Position numbers and translations under genes: made by a program. Below, piece after piece: positions 34,302 to 42,162 of a DNA stretch of 64,000 nt; within the stretch, counting starts at the first letter, position 1; each line of letters opens with the position of its first letter. The stretch is from Streptomyces luteogriseus (GTDB taxonomy: Bacteria > Actinomycetota > Actinomycetes > Streptomycetales > Streptomycetaceae), in contig NZ_JACHMS010000001.1 of the NCBI RefSeq assembly GCF_014205055.1, forward strand, positions 4,836,001 to 4,900,000, read 5' to 3'. The notes beneath the pieces are model-generated. The model did not search any database and was not told where the DNA came from. It was given only the letters and a program-made list of their open reading frames with translations.

Positions 34302-34484
34302 TCAGGCGTTGCGGGCCGTCTCGCGGACGTAGCGGTCGTGGGTCATGTGGCGCCGCAGGGCACCGGAGTACGGGACTCCTCGGCCGACAGGCTTCGCGGA
34401 GGACAAGACGTTGACGCCGACGCGAGCGAGGGTGAAGACCTCGACGAGTAGGGCAACGTACAGGGCGGCGACGGCGACGGTCAT
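34302..34484 (-). CDS. 60-residue single-helix membrane protein
   Basis: ATG 34484 follows GAAGGAG by 9 nt. Residues 3-25 form a membrane helix ('VAVAALYVALLVEVFTLARVG'), followed by a basic C-terminus ('LRRHMTHDRYVRETARNA'). It probably belongs to a leftward unit with the 362-residue gene upstream of it. Confidence 0.6.
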   Translation of the reverse strand: MTVAVAALYVALLVEVFTLARVGVNVLSSAKPVGRGVPYSGALRRHMTHDRYVRETARNA

Positions 34485-34578
34485 GGGGCGGGCTCCTTCG
34501 GGACCGGCGATCCACGGTGGACCGCTCAGCACCGCCCCCGAGGCGGACCACTCGGGGACGACACTCAGCGGGCCAGCG

Positions 34579-35667
34579 TCACGCGGTCTTGCTCGCCAGC
34601 GCCACACGCACCCCGACGCTCTCGGGGTTGTCCGTCTGTGACTCGAAGTGCGACACCTTCTCGACCACACCGACGCCGGGGAAGAACTTGCCCACCATGG
34701 CTTGAGCGCCCTTGCCCGCAGCCGCGCGCACGGAGTCGATCGGGAAGTTCGGGGTGTTGGAACGAACCTTGTACTGAGCCTCGACGATGACGGTTCGGGT
34801 ACTGCCGTTGGCCGTGACCGTGAACCGCTTCGACTCGGGGCGAGCGCTCATGTCCGGGGAGGAGACGCCACCGCCGGGGGACACGGTGAGGCCACCAGCG
34901 ATCTCGCGGCGAATCGGGAACGCCTTGACCATTTCGACGGACAGGGTGCCGACGACCGCCTTGACGTCACGCTCGACGGGCTCCTTCGCGATGACAGGGA
35001 CCGAGGCGTACGCGCCGAGCTGCTGCACTCGGATCACGTCCACGGTGAACCCGTCCTGTCGGTCAGTGCTCTGCGAGGGCTCGAAGCGCATGTTCCAGCC
35101 TCGGGCGCCGAACTCCCGGATCATGTCGCGCTTGTCGATCTGCTGGAAGTGGGGGAGGCGGAAGCTGCGGATGGTGATTCCAGCAGTGAGGATGCCGCCC
35201 TCCTCGGTGGCCTTGCCTTCCTGCGTGATGACGACGACCGGGCCAGCGGCCAGGTTCTCGGGCGCCTCGGCCGGACGGAGGAACGAGGGGATCACCTCGG
35301 CCGCGTAGGGGACCACCTTCGCCATGGCCTCGGTCACCAGGACCGACAGGCTCTTGTCGACGTTCGGGGCATCCTTCGCGAGCCGGTTTGCCTTGGCCTT
35401 CTGCCCCTCGGCCAGCAGGGCGGAACGCTCGACGGCGGCGCGCGCCTCGGCCAGATCGGCGGCGGTGTAGGTGTCGTTGCCCTGCTTGAACGAACCGAGG
35501 ATGCCGGACAGGTGATCCTGTGCGTCTTCGTGCTCCTCCTCGCGGGATGAGATCAGGGCCTTCGCCTCGGCCGCCTCTTCAGCGAGGGCGGGGGCGGTCT
35601 TCAGGACCTCGGCCTCTTCGTCGGCGACGAGGGAAGCGAAGGTCTTCGGGGCCGTCTTGGTAGCCAC
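34579..35667 (-). CDS. 362-residue element-encoded orphan protein
   Basis: The start GTG 35667 has CAGGAG 9 nt upstream; the ATG at 35709 lacks a ribosome site. Residues 1-120 are helical and highly charged, likely coiled coil ('VLKTAPALAEEAAEAKALISSREEEHEDAQDHL'). Residues 120-362 alternate strands and helices ('GPVVVITQEGKATEEGGILTAGITIRSFRLPHFQQI', 'RFTVTANGSTRTVIVEAQYKVRSNTPNFPIDSVRAAAGKG'). It has no signal peptide and no Cys. It is the largest non-integrase protein of the element, and I recognise no family. A structural or replication-complex role is possible. Confidence 0.75.
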   Translation of the reverse strand: MATKTAPKTFASLVADEEAEVLKTAPALAEEAAEAKALISSREEEHEDAQDHLSGILGSFKQGNDTYTAADLAEARAAVERSALLAEGQKAKANRLAKDAPNVDKSLSVLVTEAMAKVVPYAAEVIPSFLRPAEAPENLAAGPVVVITQEGKATEEGGILTAGITIRSFRLPHFQQIDKRDMIREFGARGWNMRFEPSQSTDRQDGFTVDVIRVQQLGAYASVPVIAKEPVERDVKAVVGTLSVEMVKAFPIRREIAGGLTVSPGGGVSSPDMSARPESKRFTVTANGSTRTVIVEAQYKVRSNTPNFPIDSVRAAAGKGAQAMVGKFFPGVGVVEKVSHFESQTDNPESVGVRVALASKTA

Positions 35668-35840
35668 TGTTCGGGTCTCCTGTTCTGGCACGGGATACGT
35701 GCCGGTCATGGGGTTTGGTAGGCGCCCCCGCGCGAGCCGGCGGCCTGTCTGTGCGGCGCTACGAGGCTGCGTGCGGGCATGAGAAAGCCCCTTCGGCCAA
35801 TCGGTGGCCAGAGGGGCGAGAGGGAGGGTGAGAGGAGCTG

Positions 35841-36128
35841 TCAGAGGGTGGTGCGGCCAGCCTCCCGCTCACGCTTGCGGCGCCTTTTGGCTGAGCGCGT
35901 GGACCACGGCGCCCGAGTCTTCGGCCAGGACATCCGCTCAGGGGCGCGAGCCATGATGTCCGCAAGCGCGGTGACGTCGATCAGACAGCCACCATCCGGG
36001 CCCGTCGTGAACAGCGGCTTCCAGAACTCCGCGTTGACCCCGAAGTCCGCTCGAAGCCAGCTCTGATGGCACCCGACGAGGTAGGCGGCGGTATCTCTGA
36101 CCGTCCAGTAGTCGTGTCCGTCGCTCAC
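35841..36128 (-). CDS. 95-residue protein coupled to the excisionase-like gene
   Basis: The GTG 36128 start overlaps the upstream stop by 4 bp (GTGA). 'YWTVRDTAAYLVGCHQSWLRADFGVNAEFWKPLF' suggests a small HTH-like domain. The C-terminus is strongly basic ('RSAKRRRKREREAGR'), consistent with nucleic-acid binding. Function unknown; its place beside an excisionase-like gene suggests a recombination or replication accessory role. Confidence 0.65.
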   Translation of the reverse strand: MSDGHDYWTVRDTAAYLVGCHQSWLRADFGVNAEFWKPLFTTGPDGGCLIDVTALADIMARAPERMSWPKTRAPWSTRSAKRRRKREREAGRTTL

Positions 36129-36313
36129 TGGCTGGCCTCCCGCTTGCGGGCGAAGTCCTCGACGACGTCTTGTCGGTAGACGACGTTCGCGCCGAGCTTC
36201 ACGTAGTCGGGGCCTCGCCCTTCGGAGCGCCAGAGGCGGAGTGCGGCCGAGGACACGCCGACGATGGCGGCGGCCTCTCGGGTGCCGATGTACGTTCCTG
36301 CTTCAAGGTCCAC
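36125..36313 (-). CDS. Excisionase-like MerR-type HTH protein
   Basis: 62 residues from GTG 36313, with AAGGAGG about 7 nt upstream. 'TYIGTREAAAIVGVSSAALRLWRSEGRGPDYVKLGANVVYRQDVVEDFARKR' is the HTH_17/excisionase pattern. It could be the recombination directionality factor for the serine integrase or a repressor of the leftward genes. It is transcribed leftward from the repeat-rich gap at 36314-37087. Confidence 0.8.
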   Translation of the reverse strand: MDLEAGTYIGTREAAAIVGVSSAALRLWRSEGRGPDYVKLGANVVYRQDVVEDFARKREASQ

Positions 36314-37087
36314 TCGCGGACCTCCTTCCTTGCTGCGTTGTTGTGAGTGAGTGCCGAAATGAGAGAGGCCCCGAGCCACCTACCGGAGCAGGCGGCCCAG
36401 GGCCGTTCCGCCCCCACGCGCGAGGGGCGGACGAGTGATCCCCCTCGGTCGAGATCCGGCGAGCCGCGAAGAACGCCAAGGAGCCAGAGGGGGAAGCCTG
36501 TGTGCGTCACCCCCGCCTCGCTGATCAGTGACCGGGACCGACGAGGCGAGGGTGACCTGTGGGGAGCGCTCGGACAGGAGTGAACCGAGGCTCGACCCGA
36601 GAAGGACGCGCAGGAGGAGGACGCGTCCGCGAGGTCTGATGGCTGCGCCGTCGTTACCGAGCAGCACAAGGAGGAGGGGCCCGACCGTGTAGGCCAGGCG
36701 AGCGAGGGGCGAACCCTCCTACCAAGAAGGATGCAGTGGGCGGGGTGGGAGTTTCCATCGCCCCAACGTGGTGCCGGTCACCCGCCGAATCGGGAGCGAA
36801 GCACTCTCACTTACTGTACGGAAGTCGATCATGGTCCCACAAAGGCGGCTTCGAGTGACGCCGGTCACCTGTTGGCTGAGGGGTCAACTGCCCTCACTTA
36901 CAAAGAGCCAACGAGCAGGGTGTTCCACAAGCGACCCGTCGAGACTGCGAGCGGGCTCACTTGCGGCCTTCGAGCCGGTGCCCCAAGTGCCCTCACTTAC
37001 TGGTGGGAGAACGATCTTGGTTTGACAAGGTCGGCCTGCCGTGACGCCGGTCACCCAACTGTCAGACCCTCGATCTACGGTCTCCGC
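36314..37087. repeat. 774-bp gene-free control/origin-like region with repeated blocks
   Basis: Two well-matched blocks share CTCACTTACT (36806-36815 and 36992-37001), a middle 'CGATCNTGG' section, and, exactly 49 bp after the first base of each, the palindrome GTGACGCCGGTCAC (36855-36868 and 37041-37054). CTCACTTAC occurs again at 36893-36901, CTCACTTGC at 36956-36964, and a weaker GTGGTGCCGGTCAC at 36768-36781. The region separates leftward from rightward genes, so it is either an operator array or an iteron-type origin. Confidence 0.7.
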
Positions 37088-37282
37088 ATGGACATGAACA
37101 ACCCGCATGACGTAGGCGCCGCGTTCTGGGCACAGGCGCTCGGCTTCACGATCAGCGAGGAGCCGCCCCTGCCAGACTCCCCCCTCGGTCGAGTGCGCGC
37201 CTTCACTGCCCGGTACGGCGAGGAGGCGCTGAAGCCCGAGCACATCAAGGCCGCGCAGGAGGGGCGCCCCCTTCTCCCATGA
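37088..37282 (+). CDS. 64-residue hypothetical protein
   Basis: It starts at ATG 37088 ('MDMNNPHDVGAAFWAQALGF'), directly after the repeat-rich region; an ATG at 37094 is an alternative. The sequence is acidic with 'PLGRVRAFTARYGEEALKPEHIKAAQEGRP', likely helical. There is no clear ribosome site, so translation may be leaderless. Function unknown. Confidence 0.5.
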   Translation: MDMNNPHDVGAAFWAQALGFTISEEPPLPDSPLGRVRAFTARYGEEALKPEHIKAAQEGRPLLP

Positions 37283-37409
37283 GGCGGTGTCACGCCGGGC
37301 AGTTCATGCAACAACGTGCATACCCACGAACGTGCATGGACGGCCGAGCATGACGCTCGTACGGTCGTGTCCAACGGCCCAGCCGGGCCGTCAGACAAGG
37401 GAGTTTCGC

Positions 37410-37616
37410 ATGGCACGCGAAGAACTGACTCGGCTTACCGGCAACGGAAACGGCGAGTGCGGCGAAGACGACTGCCCGAATGTCTACCGGACCGAGCGGG
37501 GAACGTTCGTCGTGCAGGGCGACGTTTCCAGTGCCTTCGCTCCGCCGCAGGGGGAAGGGCTTGTGGAGATTCCCGAGAGCGTTCTTCGGGAGGCTGTTCG
37601 TGCTCTTGGATGGTGA
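37410..37616 (+). CDS. 68-residue small protein upstream of DUF6879 gene
   Basis: ATG 37410 with AAGGGAG 6 nt upstream. It carries a C-x4-C pair ('GECGEDDCPNVYRTERGTFVVQGD') and a helical tail ('EGLVEIPESVLREAVRALG'). Proteins of this size and pattern occur in Scr1-type actinobacterial modules next to an XRE regulator. Its gene end overlaps the next gene by 17 bp. Confidence 0.75.
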   Translation: MAREELTRLTGNGNGECGEDDCPNVYRTERGTFVVQGDVSSAFAPPQGEGLVEIPESVLREAVRALGW

Positions 37617-38115
37617 CGACTGGAAGGCCACCCTTCGGGGATTCCAGTCCGAGGCGTGGCGACTGGAAACCTTGCCGCAGTACCTCGTACCGCAGGAATC
37701 CGGAGAGCTCGAAGCCTTCCGATCGGGTAGGCGAGTCGACCCGGAAACCTACTCGTCGCCGTACACGGAAGACCTGAAGAGGCTTCGCAGTGAGGGGAGG
37801 CGTAAGGGGCGAGTGCACATCGTGACTCGGCCACTCTCCGAGTATCTGCAATTCGAGTTCTCCCGGTACTACGCCCCGCACGTACTCGCCGGGGAGGACA
37901 TCCGAATTCTCGACGTGACCGAGCGAGAGAATCCCTTGCCGGGAGTCCAAGACTTTTGGATGTTCGATCGCTCGACGGTCGTTCTCATGCATTACGAGCG
38001 CGACGGCACGCAGGTGAGTCGAGAGCTGTTCGAGGGCGAGCCGGCCGCCTTCATCGAATACCAGCGCATCGCCGTGGCTGAGTCGGTCCCGTTCCTGGAG
38101 TACGTGAAGGGGTGA
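37600..38115 (+). CDS. DUF6879-family protein
   Basis: 171 residues from GTG 37600, with GGGAGG 6 nt upstream. Characteristic stretches are 'DWKATLRGFQSEAWRLETLPQYLVPQE', 'VTRPLSEYLQFEFSRYYAPHVLAGEDIRILD' and 'DFWMFDRSTVVLMHYERDGT'. DUF6879 proteins pair with Scr1-family XRE regulators throughout actinobacteria and are treated as a possible toxin- or effector-like partner; the mechanism is unknown. It overlaps both its neighbours, so production is tightly coupled. Confidence 0.85.
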   Translation: MLLDGDDWKATLRGFQSEAWRLETLPQYLVPQESGELEAFRSGRRVDPETYSSPYTEDLKRLRSEGRRKGRVHIVTRPLSEYLQFEFSRYYAPHVLAGEDIRILDVTERENPLPGVQDFWMFDRSTVVLMHYERDGTQVSRELFEGEPAAFIEYQRIAVAESVPFLEYVKG

Positions 38116-38945
38116 CGTTCGAGGCCGAGCAGCTCGGCGAGTCCGGCCCGGAACTTGCCTCCCTGCTCCGAGAGCTACGCAAGCGAGCCGGTCTCTCAGG
38201 GGATCGGCTCGCCGCGCGCTGCAACATGTCTCAGTCCAAGGTGAGCCGGATCGAGAACGGCCGGACACGGCCGTCCCTGGTCGACGTGGAGGCGATCCTC
38301 AGAGCCTTGGAGGCGCCGCCCGAACTGGTCGCCGAGGCGTCCGCGCTCGCCAGGATGGCCAACACGGAATGGCGGAACCTGCGGGAGCTTCGCCGTAAGG
38401 GGCTCGGAACACGACAGGCAGAGCTGAAAGGGCTTGAAGCATCCTCGACGGACATGCGCTACTTCCTGCTCTCGATGATTACCGGTCTCCTCGCCACGCC
38501 GGAATACGTACGGGCGAGCCTCGCTCACTCCCCGGCAGATACGAGTAAGGCAGTCGCGGGAAAGCTGGAACGGCAAGCCGTTCTCTACGACGTGTCGAAA
38601 CAGTTCACGTTCCTACTGACCGAGCAGGCCGTTCGCTGGCCTGTCGTTTCGCCGTTGGCTTTGGCCGAACAGATGGACCGCTTGTCTTCCCTGTCCTACC
38701 TTCCGAATGTGCACATCGGCGTGATTCCCGTGGGTGCGGTAACTCCTCGGGCGCCGTTGAATACCTTCACCATCTACGATGCGTCGTTGGTTACCATCGA
38801 AACATCGGCGGGAAGTCTCGTACTGCGTGACGGCCGAGACGTGCAGTCCTACTTGAAGGAATTCGCGGGATACGAGGAATGCGCGCTGTTCGGTGAGGAA
38901 CTTCGAGCGAGGCTCGCCGAGTGGTCGGCTGCCTGCCGTGCATGA
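38112..38945 (+). CDS. Scr1-family XRE regulator (HTH + DUF5753)
   Basis: 277 residues from GTG 38112, overlapping the DUF6879 gene by 4 bp. The N-terminal HTH_3/XRE domain is 'LASLLRELRKRAGLSGDRLAARCNMSQSKVSRIENGRTRP'. The rest is the DUF5753 ligand-like domain ('LSMITGLLATPEYVRASLAHSP', 'KLERQAVLYDVSKQFTFLLTEQAVRW', 'NVHIGVIPVGAVTPRAPLNTFTIYDASLVTIET'). Scr1 proteins act as antitoxin-like regulators of their neighbours. It may control the module and possibly binds the repeats at 36.8-37.05 kb (inference). Confidence 0.93.
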   Translation: MTFEAEQLGESGPELASLLRELRKRAGLSGDRLAARCNMSQSKVSRIENGRTRPSLVDVEAILRALEAPPELVAEASALARMANTEWRNLRELRRKGLGTRQAELKGLEASSTDMRYFLLSMITGLLATPEYVRASLAHSPADTSKAVAGKLERQAVLYDVSKQFTFLLTEQAVRWPVVSPLALAEQMDRLSSLSYLPNVHIGVIPVGAVTPRAPLNTFTIYDASLVTIETSAGSLVLRDGRDVQSYLKEFAGYEECALFGEELRARLAEWSAACRA

Positions 38946-39035
38946 CTTCAGTCGACAACGCGCATGAACCGAGGACCGGTGCACATTCCGCGGGATCATG
39001 CTTCGGCAGATACGAAGTCCGGGAGGCCGTACGGT

Positions 39036-39239
39036 ATGAGTACACCGAAGACGACGATCACGGGGCCGGTACACCTGACGGCCCCGGATCAGGAGCCGGA
39101 ACCCGTAGCAAGCTGCCGGGAATGCCTCGGCCACGCAGTGACTCGAACCAACGCCCGATCGGTCGGGGACTACTCGAAGGTGTCGGACGCGAACGTCGTG
39201 CTCCGTACACACCTGCGGGAAGACCACGGGGCCGAGTGA
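39036..39239 (+). CDS. 67-residue zinc-ribbon-like small protein
   Basis: ATG 39036 with GGGAGG 10 nt upstream. 'ASCRECLGHAVTRTNARSVGDYSKVSDANVVLRTHLREDHGAE' has a C-x2-C pair and a distal H-x4-H, which together could bind one zinc ion. It overlaps the next gene by 1 bp. Confidence 0.65.
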   Translation: MSTPKTTITGPVHLTAPDQEPEPVASCRECLGHAVTRTNARSVGDYSKVSDANVVLRTHLREDHGAE

Positions 39240-39460
39240 TGGACATGCGGACGTGGCGAGACGGCCGAGCTACGGCCGTTGCAGCGACCGAGGCACTGCG
39301 GGCGGCTCTCGTCTCTCTCGGCGTCCCAGAGAGCGTCTGGGGGACGGTGCGCCCTGTTGTCACCCACAAGGGCACGGCCTACGTACAGGTAGGCATGGTT
39401 CGAGCGGACGTTGCCGAGCTGCTGGCCGAGGCGATGAGGGCCCGAGAGGGCGCGCAGTGA
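39239..39460 (+). CDS. 73-residue helical small protein
   Basis: ATG 39239 overlaps the preceding stop (TGATG). The sequence 'WRDGRATAVAATEALRAALVSLGVPESVWGTVRPVVTHKGTAYVQVGMVRADVAELLAEAM' predicts helix-strand-helix, and no motif is recognised. It overlaps the next gene by 4 bp, continuing the coupled chain. Confidence 0.65.
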   Translation: MDMRTWRDGRATAVAATEALRAALVSLGVPESVWGTVRPVVTHKGTAYVQVGMVRADVAELLAEAMRAREGAQ

Positions 39461-39678
39461 CCCGCTCCGTCATGCGGTACGTGAAGCATCGGATCACCCA
39501 ACAACCGGACACCTGGCTGACGTTCGCGGCCGAGTGCATGACGTGCGACTGGAAGGCGAAGTCGTCGACAGATGGTGCGCCGGTCGACGTCGAGTGCATG
39601 ACCCACACCGGCCGGACAGGGCACGCGACCTTCCGGCGGTCGTGCACGTCGCTCGCTCTCGTCGAGCGAGCCGAGTAG
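39457..39678 (+). CDS. DUF7848-like small zinc-binding-type protein
   Basis: 73 residues from GTG 39457. 'RYVKHRITQQPDTWLTFAAECMTCDWKAKSSTDGAPVDVECMTHTGRTGHATFRRS' matches my memory of DUF7848 proteins, which are common beside Scr1 modules in Streptomyces accessory DNA. The C-x2-C and later Cys/His residues suggest zinc. A terminator follows immediately. Confidence 0.75.
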   Translation: MTRSVMRYVKHRITQQPDTWLTFAAECMTCDWKAKSSTDGAPVDVECMTHTGRTGHATFRRSCTSLALVERAE

Positions 39679-39689
39679 CCGAACGCAGA

Positions 39690-39728
39690 GACCCCGCCAG
39701 ACGCCCAGTGATGGGGTCTGACGGGGTC
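39690..39728. terminator. Bidirectional terminator before the integrase
   Basis: GACCCCGCCAGA (39690-39701) pairs with TCTGACGGGGTC (39717-39728), with one G-T wobble and a 15-nt loop. It separates the rightward small-gene chain from the leftward integrase gene. Confidence 0.8.
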
Positions 39729-39760
39729 GAGTCGGCGGCTGGGGAGGGTTCAGCCGGCCG

Positions 39761-41212
39761 TCACTCCTTCTCGTCGGCGAGGGCTTGGGCGTACAGCTCG
39801 ACGCCTTCGCGGGTCACCTCGACCTCGGGGTGATTCCACTCGCTCGTCATGTAGTCGTCCACGGTCATCTTCACCGCCTTCTTGAAGCCGTTCGGGTGCA
39901 TCTCGATGGTGAGCACGAACTTCACCCATGCCCGACGGACGGGGAGCGGAGTCTTCGGCCAGTCCTCGATCAAGGCAGCAACGCCCTTCACGGGGTCGAT
40001 CGGAGGCAGGCCCGTAACCCCGGACAGCTTCTCGTCGATCTCGTCGAGCCGGGCCCGGATCGCCGCGGTACCGGCCGTCATCTGCGAGAGGGTGATGGCT
40101 CCCGAGGCGTAGGCCACGGCCAACCCGTCGAGCCGTTCGCGCAGCGTCTGCGCCTCGGCATGAAGGTGGGCCGAGTCGTCGCCCTGCTCCTGTCGGGCGG
40201 CGAGGATCGAGGGCAGGAAGTCAGGGAAGACGAGCCGGGCGAGGACGGCGTTACCGGCCCGCTTGTCGGCCAGCTCTCGGGGCACCCTGACGTGCTTCTG
40301 TCCGCACCGGTAGACCGGCGTCCCTCGGTACATGCCACCCCGTACGGCCTCCCCGCACTTCGAGCAGGTGGCCAGTCCGGCGAGGAGGGTCTGAGGGGCC
40401 GAGCCGGTACGGGCGCCACCCGTGAACCGCTTCGGGTTGGTCAGTGCCGAGATGAGAGCGTAGTGAGTCGCTTCGTCAAGGATGGCGGGCCACTGGCCCT
40501 CGCCGACGACTTCCCCCCGGTAGGTGGCCTGAGCGATGTACCGGGGGGAGACGAGCACCTTCTTCACTCCGCCGACGCCCCACCCCTTCGCCTCGCCCTT
40601 CGCCTTGCCGGACGACGAGCGGGGAGCGAGCAGATCGAGGCTGGTCCAGTAGCGAGCGACGGCCGCCAGGGTCTCGCCCTGAAGAACCATCTCGGCACCC
40701 TTGCGGATCGCTTCCGCCTCGGCCTCGACCACGGTCACGTAGTCGTTGGCGTACCCGAAGGGGCGGATGCCTGCCTTGTGCGGGGTGCCGTTCTTCGCTG
40801 CCTGAAGGTTGCTCGCCTTCTGTCGCAGCGCCTTCTGCTCACCCTCGTATGTCGCCCACGCCGTAACCGTGCGAGCCGTTGCCCTACCGGCGGGCGTTGA
40901 CAGGTCCAGGTGTCCGGCGTGGATGGCGTGGACGTTCACACCCAGATTGATGACTCGTTCAAGATCCTCGGTCTTACGGATGAGCCGGTCCGTGTGCCAA
41001 CTGAGGATCGCTTCAGGCTTGGACGCCAACAGTCGCTCGAACCCCGGACGCACCTTGCCCGAGGTGGCACTGATGTCGTTGTCTGCGATGACCTCTCGCA
41101 CGGTCCAGCCTCGCGACTCGGCGAACGCTCGACACTCGTCCGCCTGCCGCTGAACACCCAACTCGTCCCCGTGCTGATCGAGGCTGAGCCGTACGTAGAT
41201 GGTGACGTTCAC
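39761..41212 (-). CDS. Large serine recombinase (integrase)
   Basis: 483 residues from GTG 41212, with AGGAG 9 nt upstream. The catalytic domain starts 'TIYVRLSLDQHGDELGVQRQADECRAF' with Arg8 and nucleophile Ser10, and continues 'DNDISATSGKVRPGFERLL', 'SWHTDRLIRKTEDLERVI' and 'STPAGRATARTVTAWATYEGE'. The recombinase domain (about 150-260), a zinc-ribbon ('CSKCGEAVRGG', 'YRCGQKH') and a coiled-coil motif ('HLHAEAQTLRERLDGLAVAYASGAITLSQM') follow. It is a phiC31-type large serine integrase, slightly short for the class. It explains the short att core and the insertion inside a protein-coding gene. Confidence 0.95.
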   Translation of the reverse strand: MNVTIYVRLSLDQHGDELGVQRQADECRAFAESRGWTVREVIADNDISATSGKVRPGFERLLASKPEAILSWHTDRLIRKTEDLERVINLGVNVHAIHAGHLDLSTPAGRATARTVTAWATYEGEQKALRQKASNLQAAKNGTPHKAGIRPFGYANDYVTVVEAEAEAIRKGAEMVLQGETLAAVARYWTSLDLLAPRSSSGKAKGEAKGWGVGGVKKVLVSPRYIAQATYRGEVVGEGQWPAILDEATHYALISALTNPKRFTGGARTGSAPQTLLAGLATCSKCGEAVRGGMYRGTPVYRCGQKHVRVPRELADKRAGNAVLARLVFPDFLPSILAARQEQGDDSAHLHAEAQTLRERLDGLAVAYASGAITLSQMTAGTAAIRARLDEIDEKLSGVTGLPPIDPVKGVAALIEDWPKTPLPVRRAWVKFVLTIEMHPNGFKKAVKMTVDDYMTSEWNHPEVEVTREGVELYAQALADEKE

Positions 41213-41256
41213 CGGGTCTCTCTCCTGCTCTGGTCTGTGTTCGATGATGAGGGAGC

Positions 41257-41284
41257 GGGGAGGCCAGCCGGTACCGGCCTCCCC
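41257..41284 (-). terminator. Stem-loop between the orphan gene and the integrase
   Basis: GGGGAGGCC (41257-41265) pairs perfectly with GGCCTCCCC (41276-41284). It lies just past the stop of the 274-residue gene and just before the integrase ribosome site, so it may attenuate read-through into the integrase gene. Confidence 0.7.
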
Positions 41285-41298
41285 GTGACGTGCGTCTC

Positions 41299-42123
41299 TC
41301 AGAGACCGGCAGCCTGCCGCAGCGCCTCGACGGATGCGGCCACCTCTTCGAAGTCCGGCTCAGTCGTGATGCAGTACGAGACGAAGAGGCTGAACACCTT
41401 CCGGCCGTCATCGGTGACCCCTTCGAGGGACAGGCTGCCGTCCTCCCCTTCGAGCGGCTCGACGCCGAGCGAGGAGAGGCGGCGGCAGGTGTCGGCGAGC
41501 AAGGCGTCATGCAGCGTGGCGCCGCCCTCAGACAGGGGCAGGTCTTCACTCGCCGGGGGAGAGATCAGGACGCCGGTACCGGCGATCACGTCGACAACGG
41601 CGATGAACGGGTGAAGGTCGATCGTCTGCATGCCCAGCGCCTCGGGAGCGAAGCGCTCGCCTGCCTCGGCCTCGGCGAGAGCCTGAGCGTCCGCAGGGTG
41701 ATCGAGAGTGCGGACGGGAGCAGACTCCTCGACCGGCTCAGGCTTGCGCAGACGCTCGAACGTGGAACCGGGGTAGACCGTGATCGTGCTGCTCTCGCCA
41801 TTGAAGAGGGTCGTAACCCGAAGCTGTCCGAGGTTGTTGCCCACCTCCTCAACGGCCGTAACCGTGCCCTCCCCCTCGTAGAAGCGCAGGGTGTCCCCCT
41901 CGGCCAGCACCTCGGCCCGTACGCTCTCCCAGCGCTGGTCTTCCAGCCCTCGGGCCGCAACCTCCCGAGCCTGCCGGTACGTGCCGACCTGCCGGACGCG
42001 GTTGTCGTGCGCCACCTCGACGTGCCAGACCTTGGCTTCCTTGTGCGCCGTGGCGACGACGTTGCCGCTCTGGTTGGTGGCGTAGTAGCTACTGGCCGCT
42101 TCCTTCTGCCAGGTGAGTTCCAT
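41299..42123 (-). CDS. 274-residue orphan protein at the attR end
   Basis: ATG 42123 with GAGGAGG 6 nt upstream. Residues 1-70 look like a compact beta domain ('ASSYYATNQSGNVVATAHKEAKVWHVEVAHDNRVRQVGTY'), residues 75-130 a second beta-rich part ('GDTLRFYEGEGTVTAVEEVGNNLGQLRVTTLFNG'), and the remainder is acidic and helical. No signal peptide or known motif. It lies between integrase and attachment site, where directionality factors or regulators of integration are sometimes found; that role is only inferred. Confidence 0.75.
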   Translation of the reverse strand: MELTWQKEAASSYYATNQSGNVVATAHKEAKVWHVEVAHDNRVRQVGTYRQAREVAARGLEDQRWESVRAEVLAEGDTLRFYEGEGTVTAVEEVGNNLGQLRVTTLFNGESSTITVYPGSTFERLRKPEPVEESAPVRTLDHPADAQALAEAEAGERFAPEALGMQTIDLHPFIAVVDVIAGTGVLISPPASEDLPLSEGGATLHDALLADTCRRLSSLGVEPLEGEDGSLSLEGVTDDGRKVFSLFVSYCITTEPDFEEVAASVEALRQAAGL

Positions 42124-42162
42124 CGGTGACCTCCTCGGTAGTGCCCCAGAGGCTCACCACTT

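Noticed and set aside
36805..37001. CRISPR-like repeats CTCACTTAC
   Set aside because: Repeats are only 9-10 bp and spacing is irregular (87, 63 and 36 bp).
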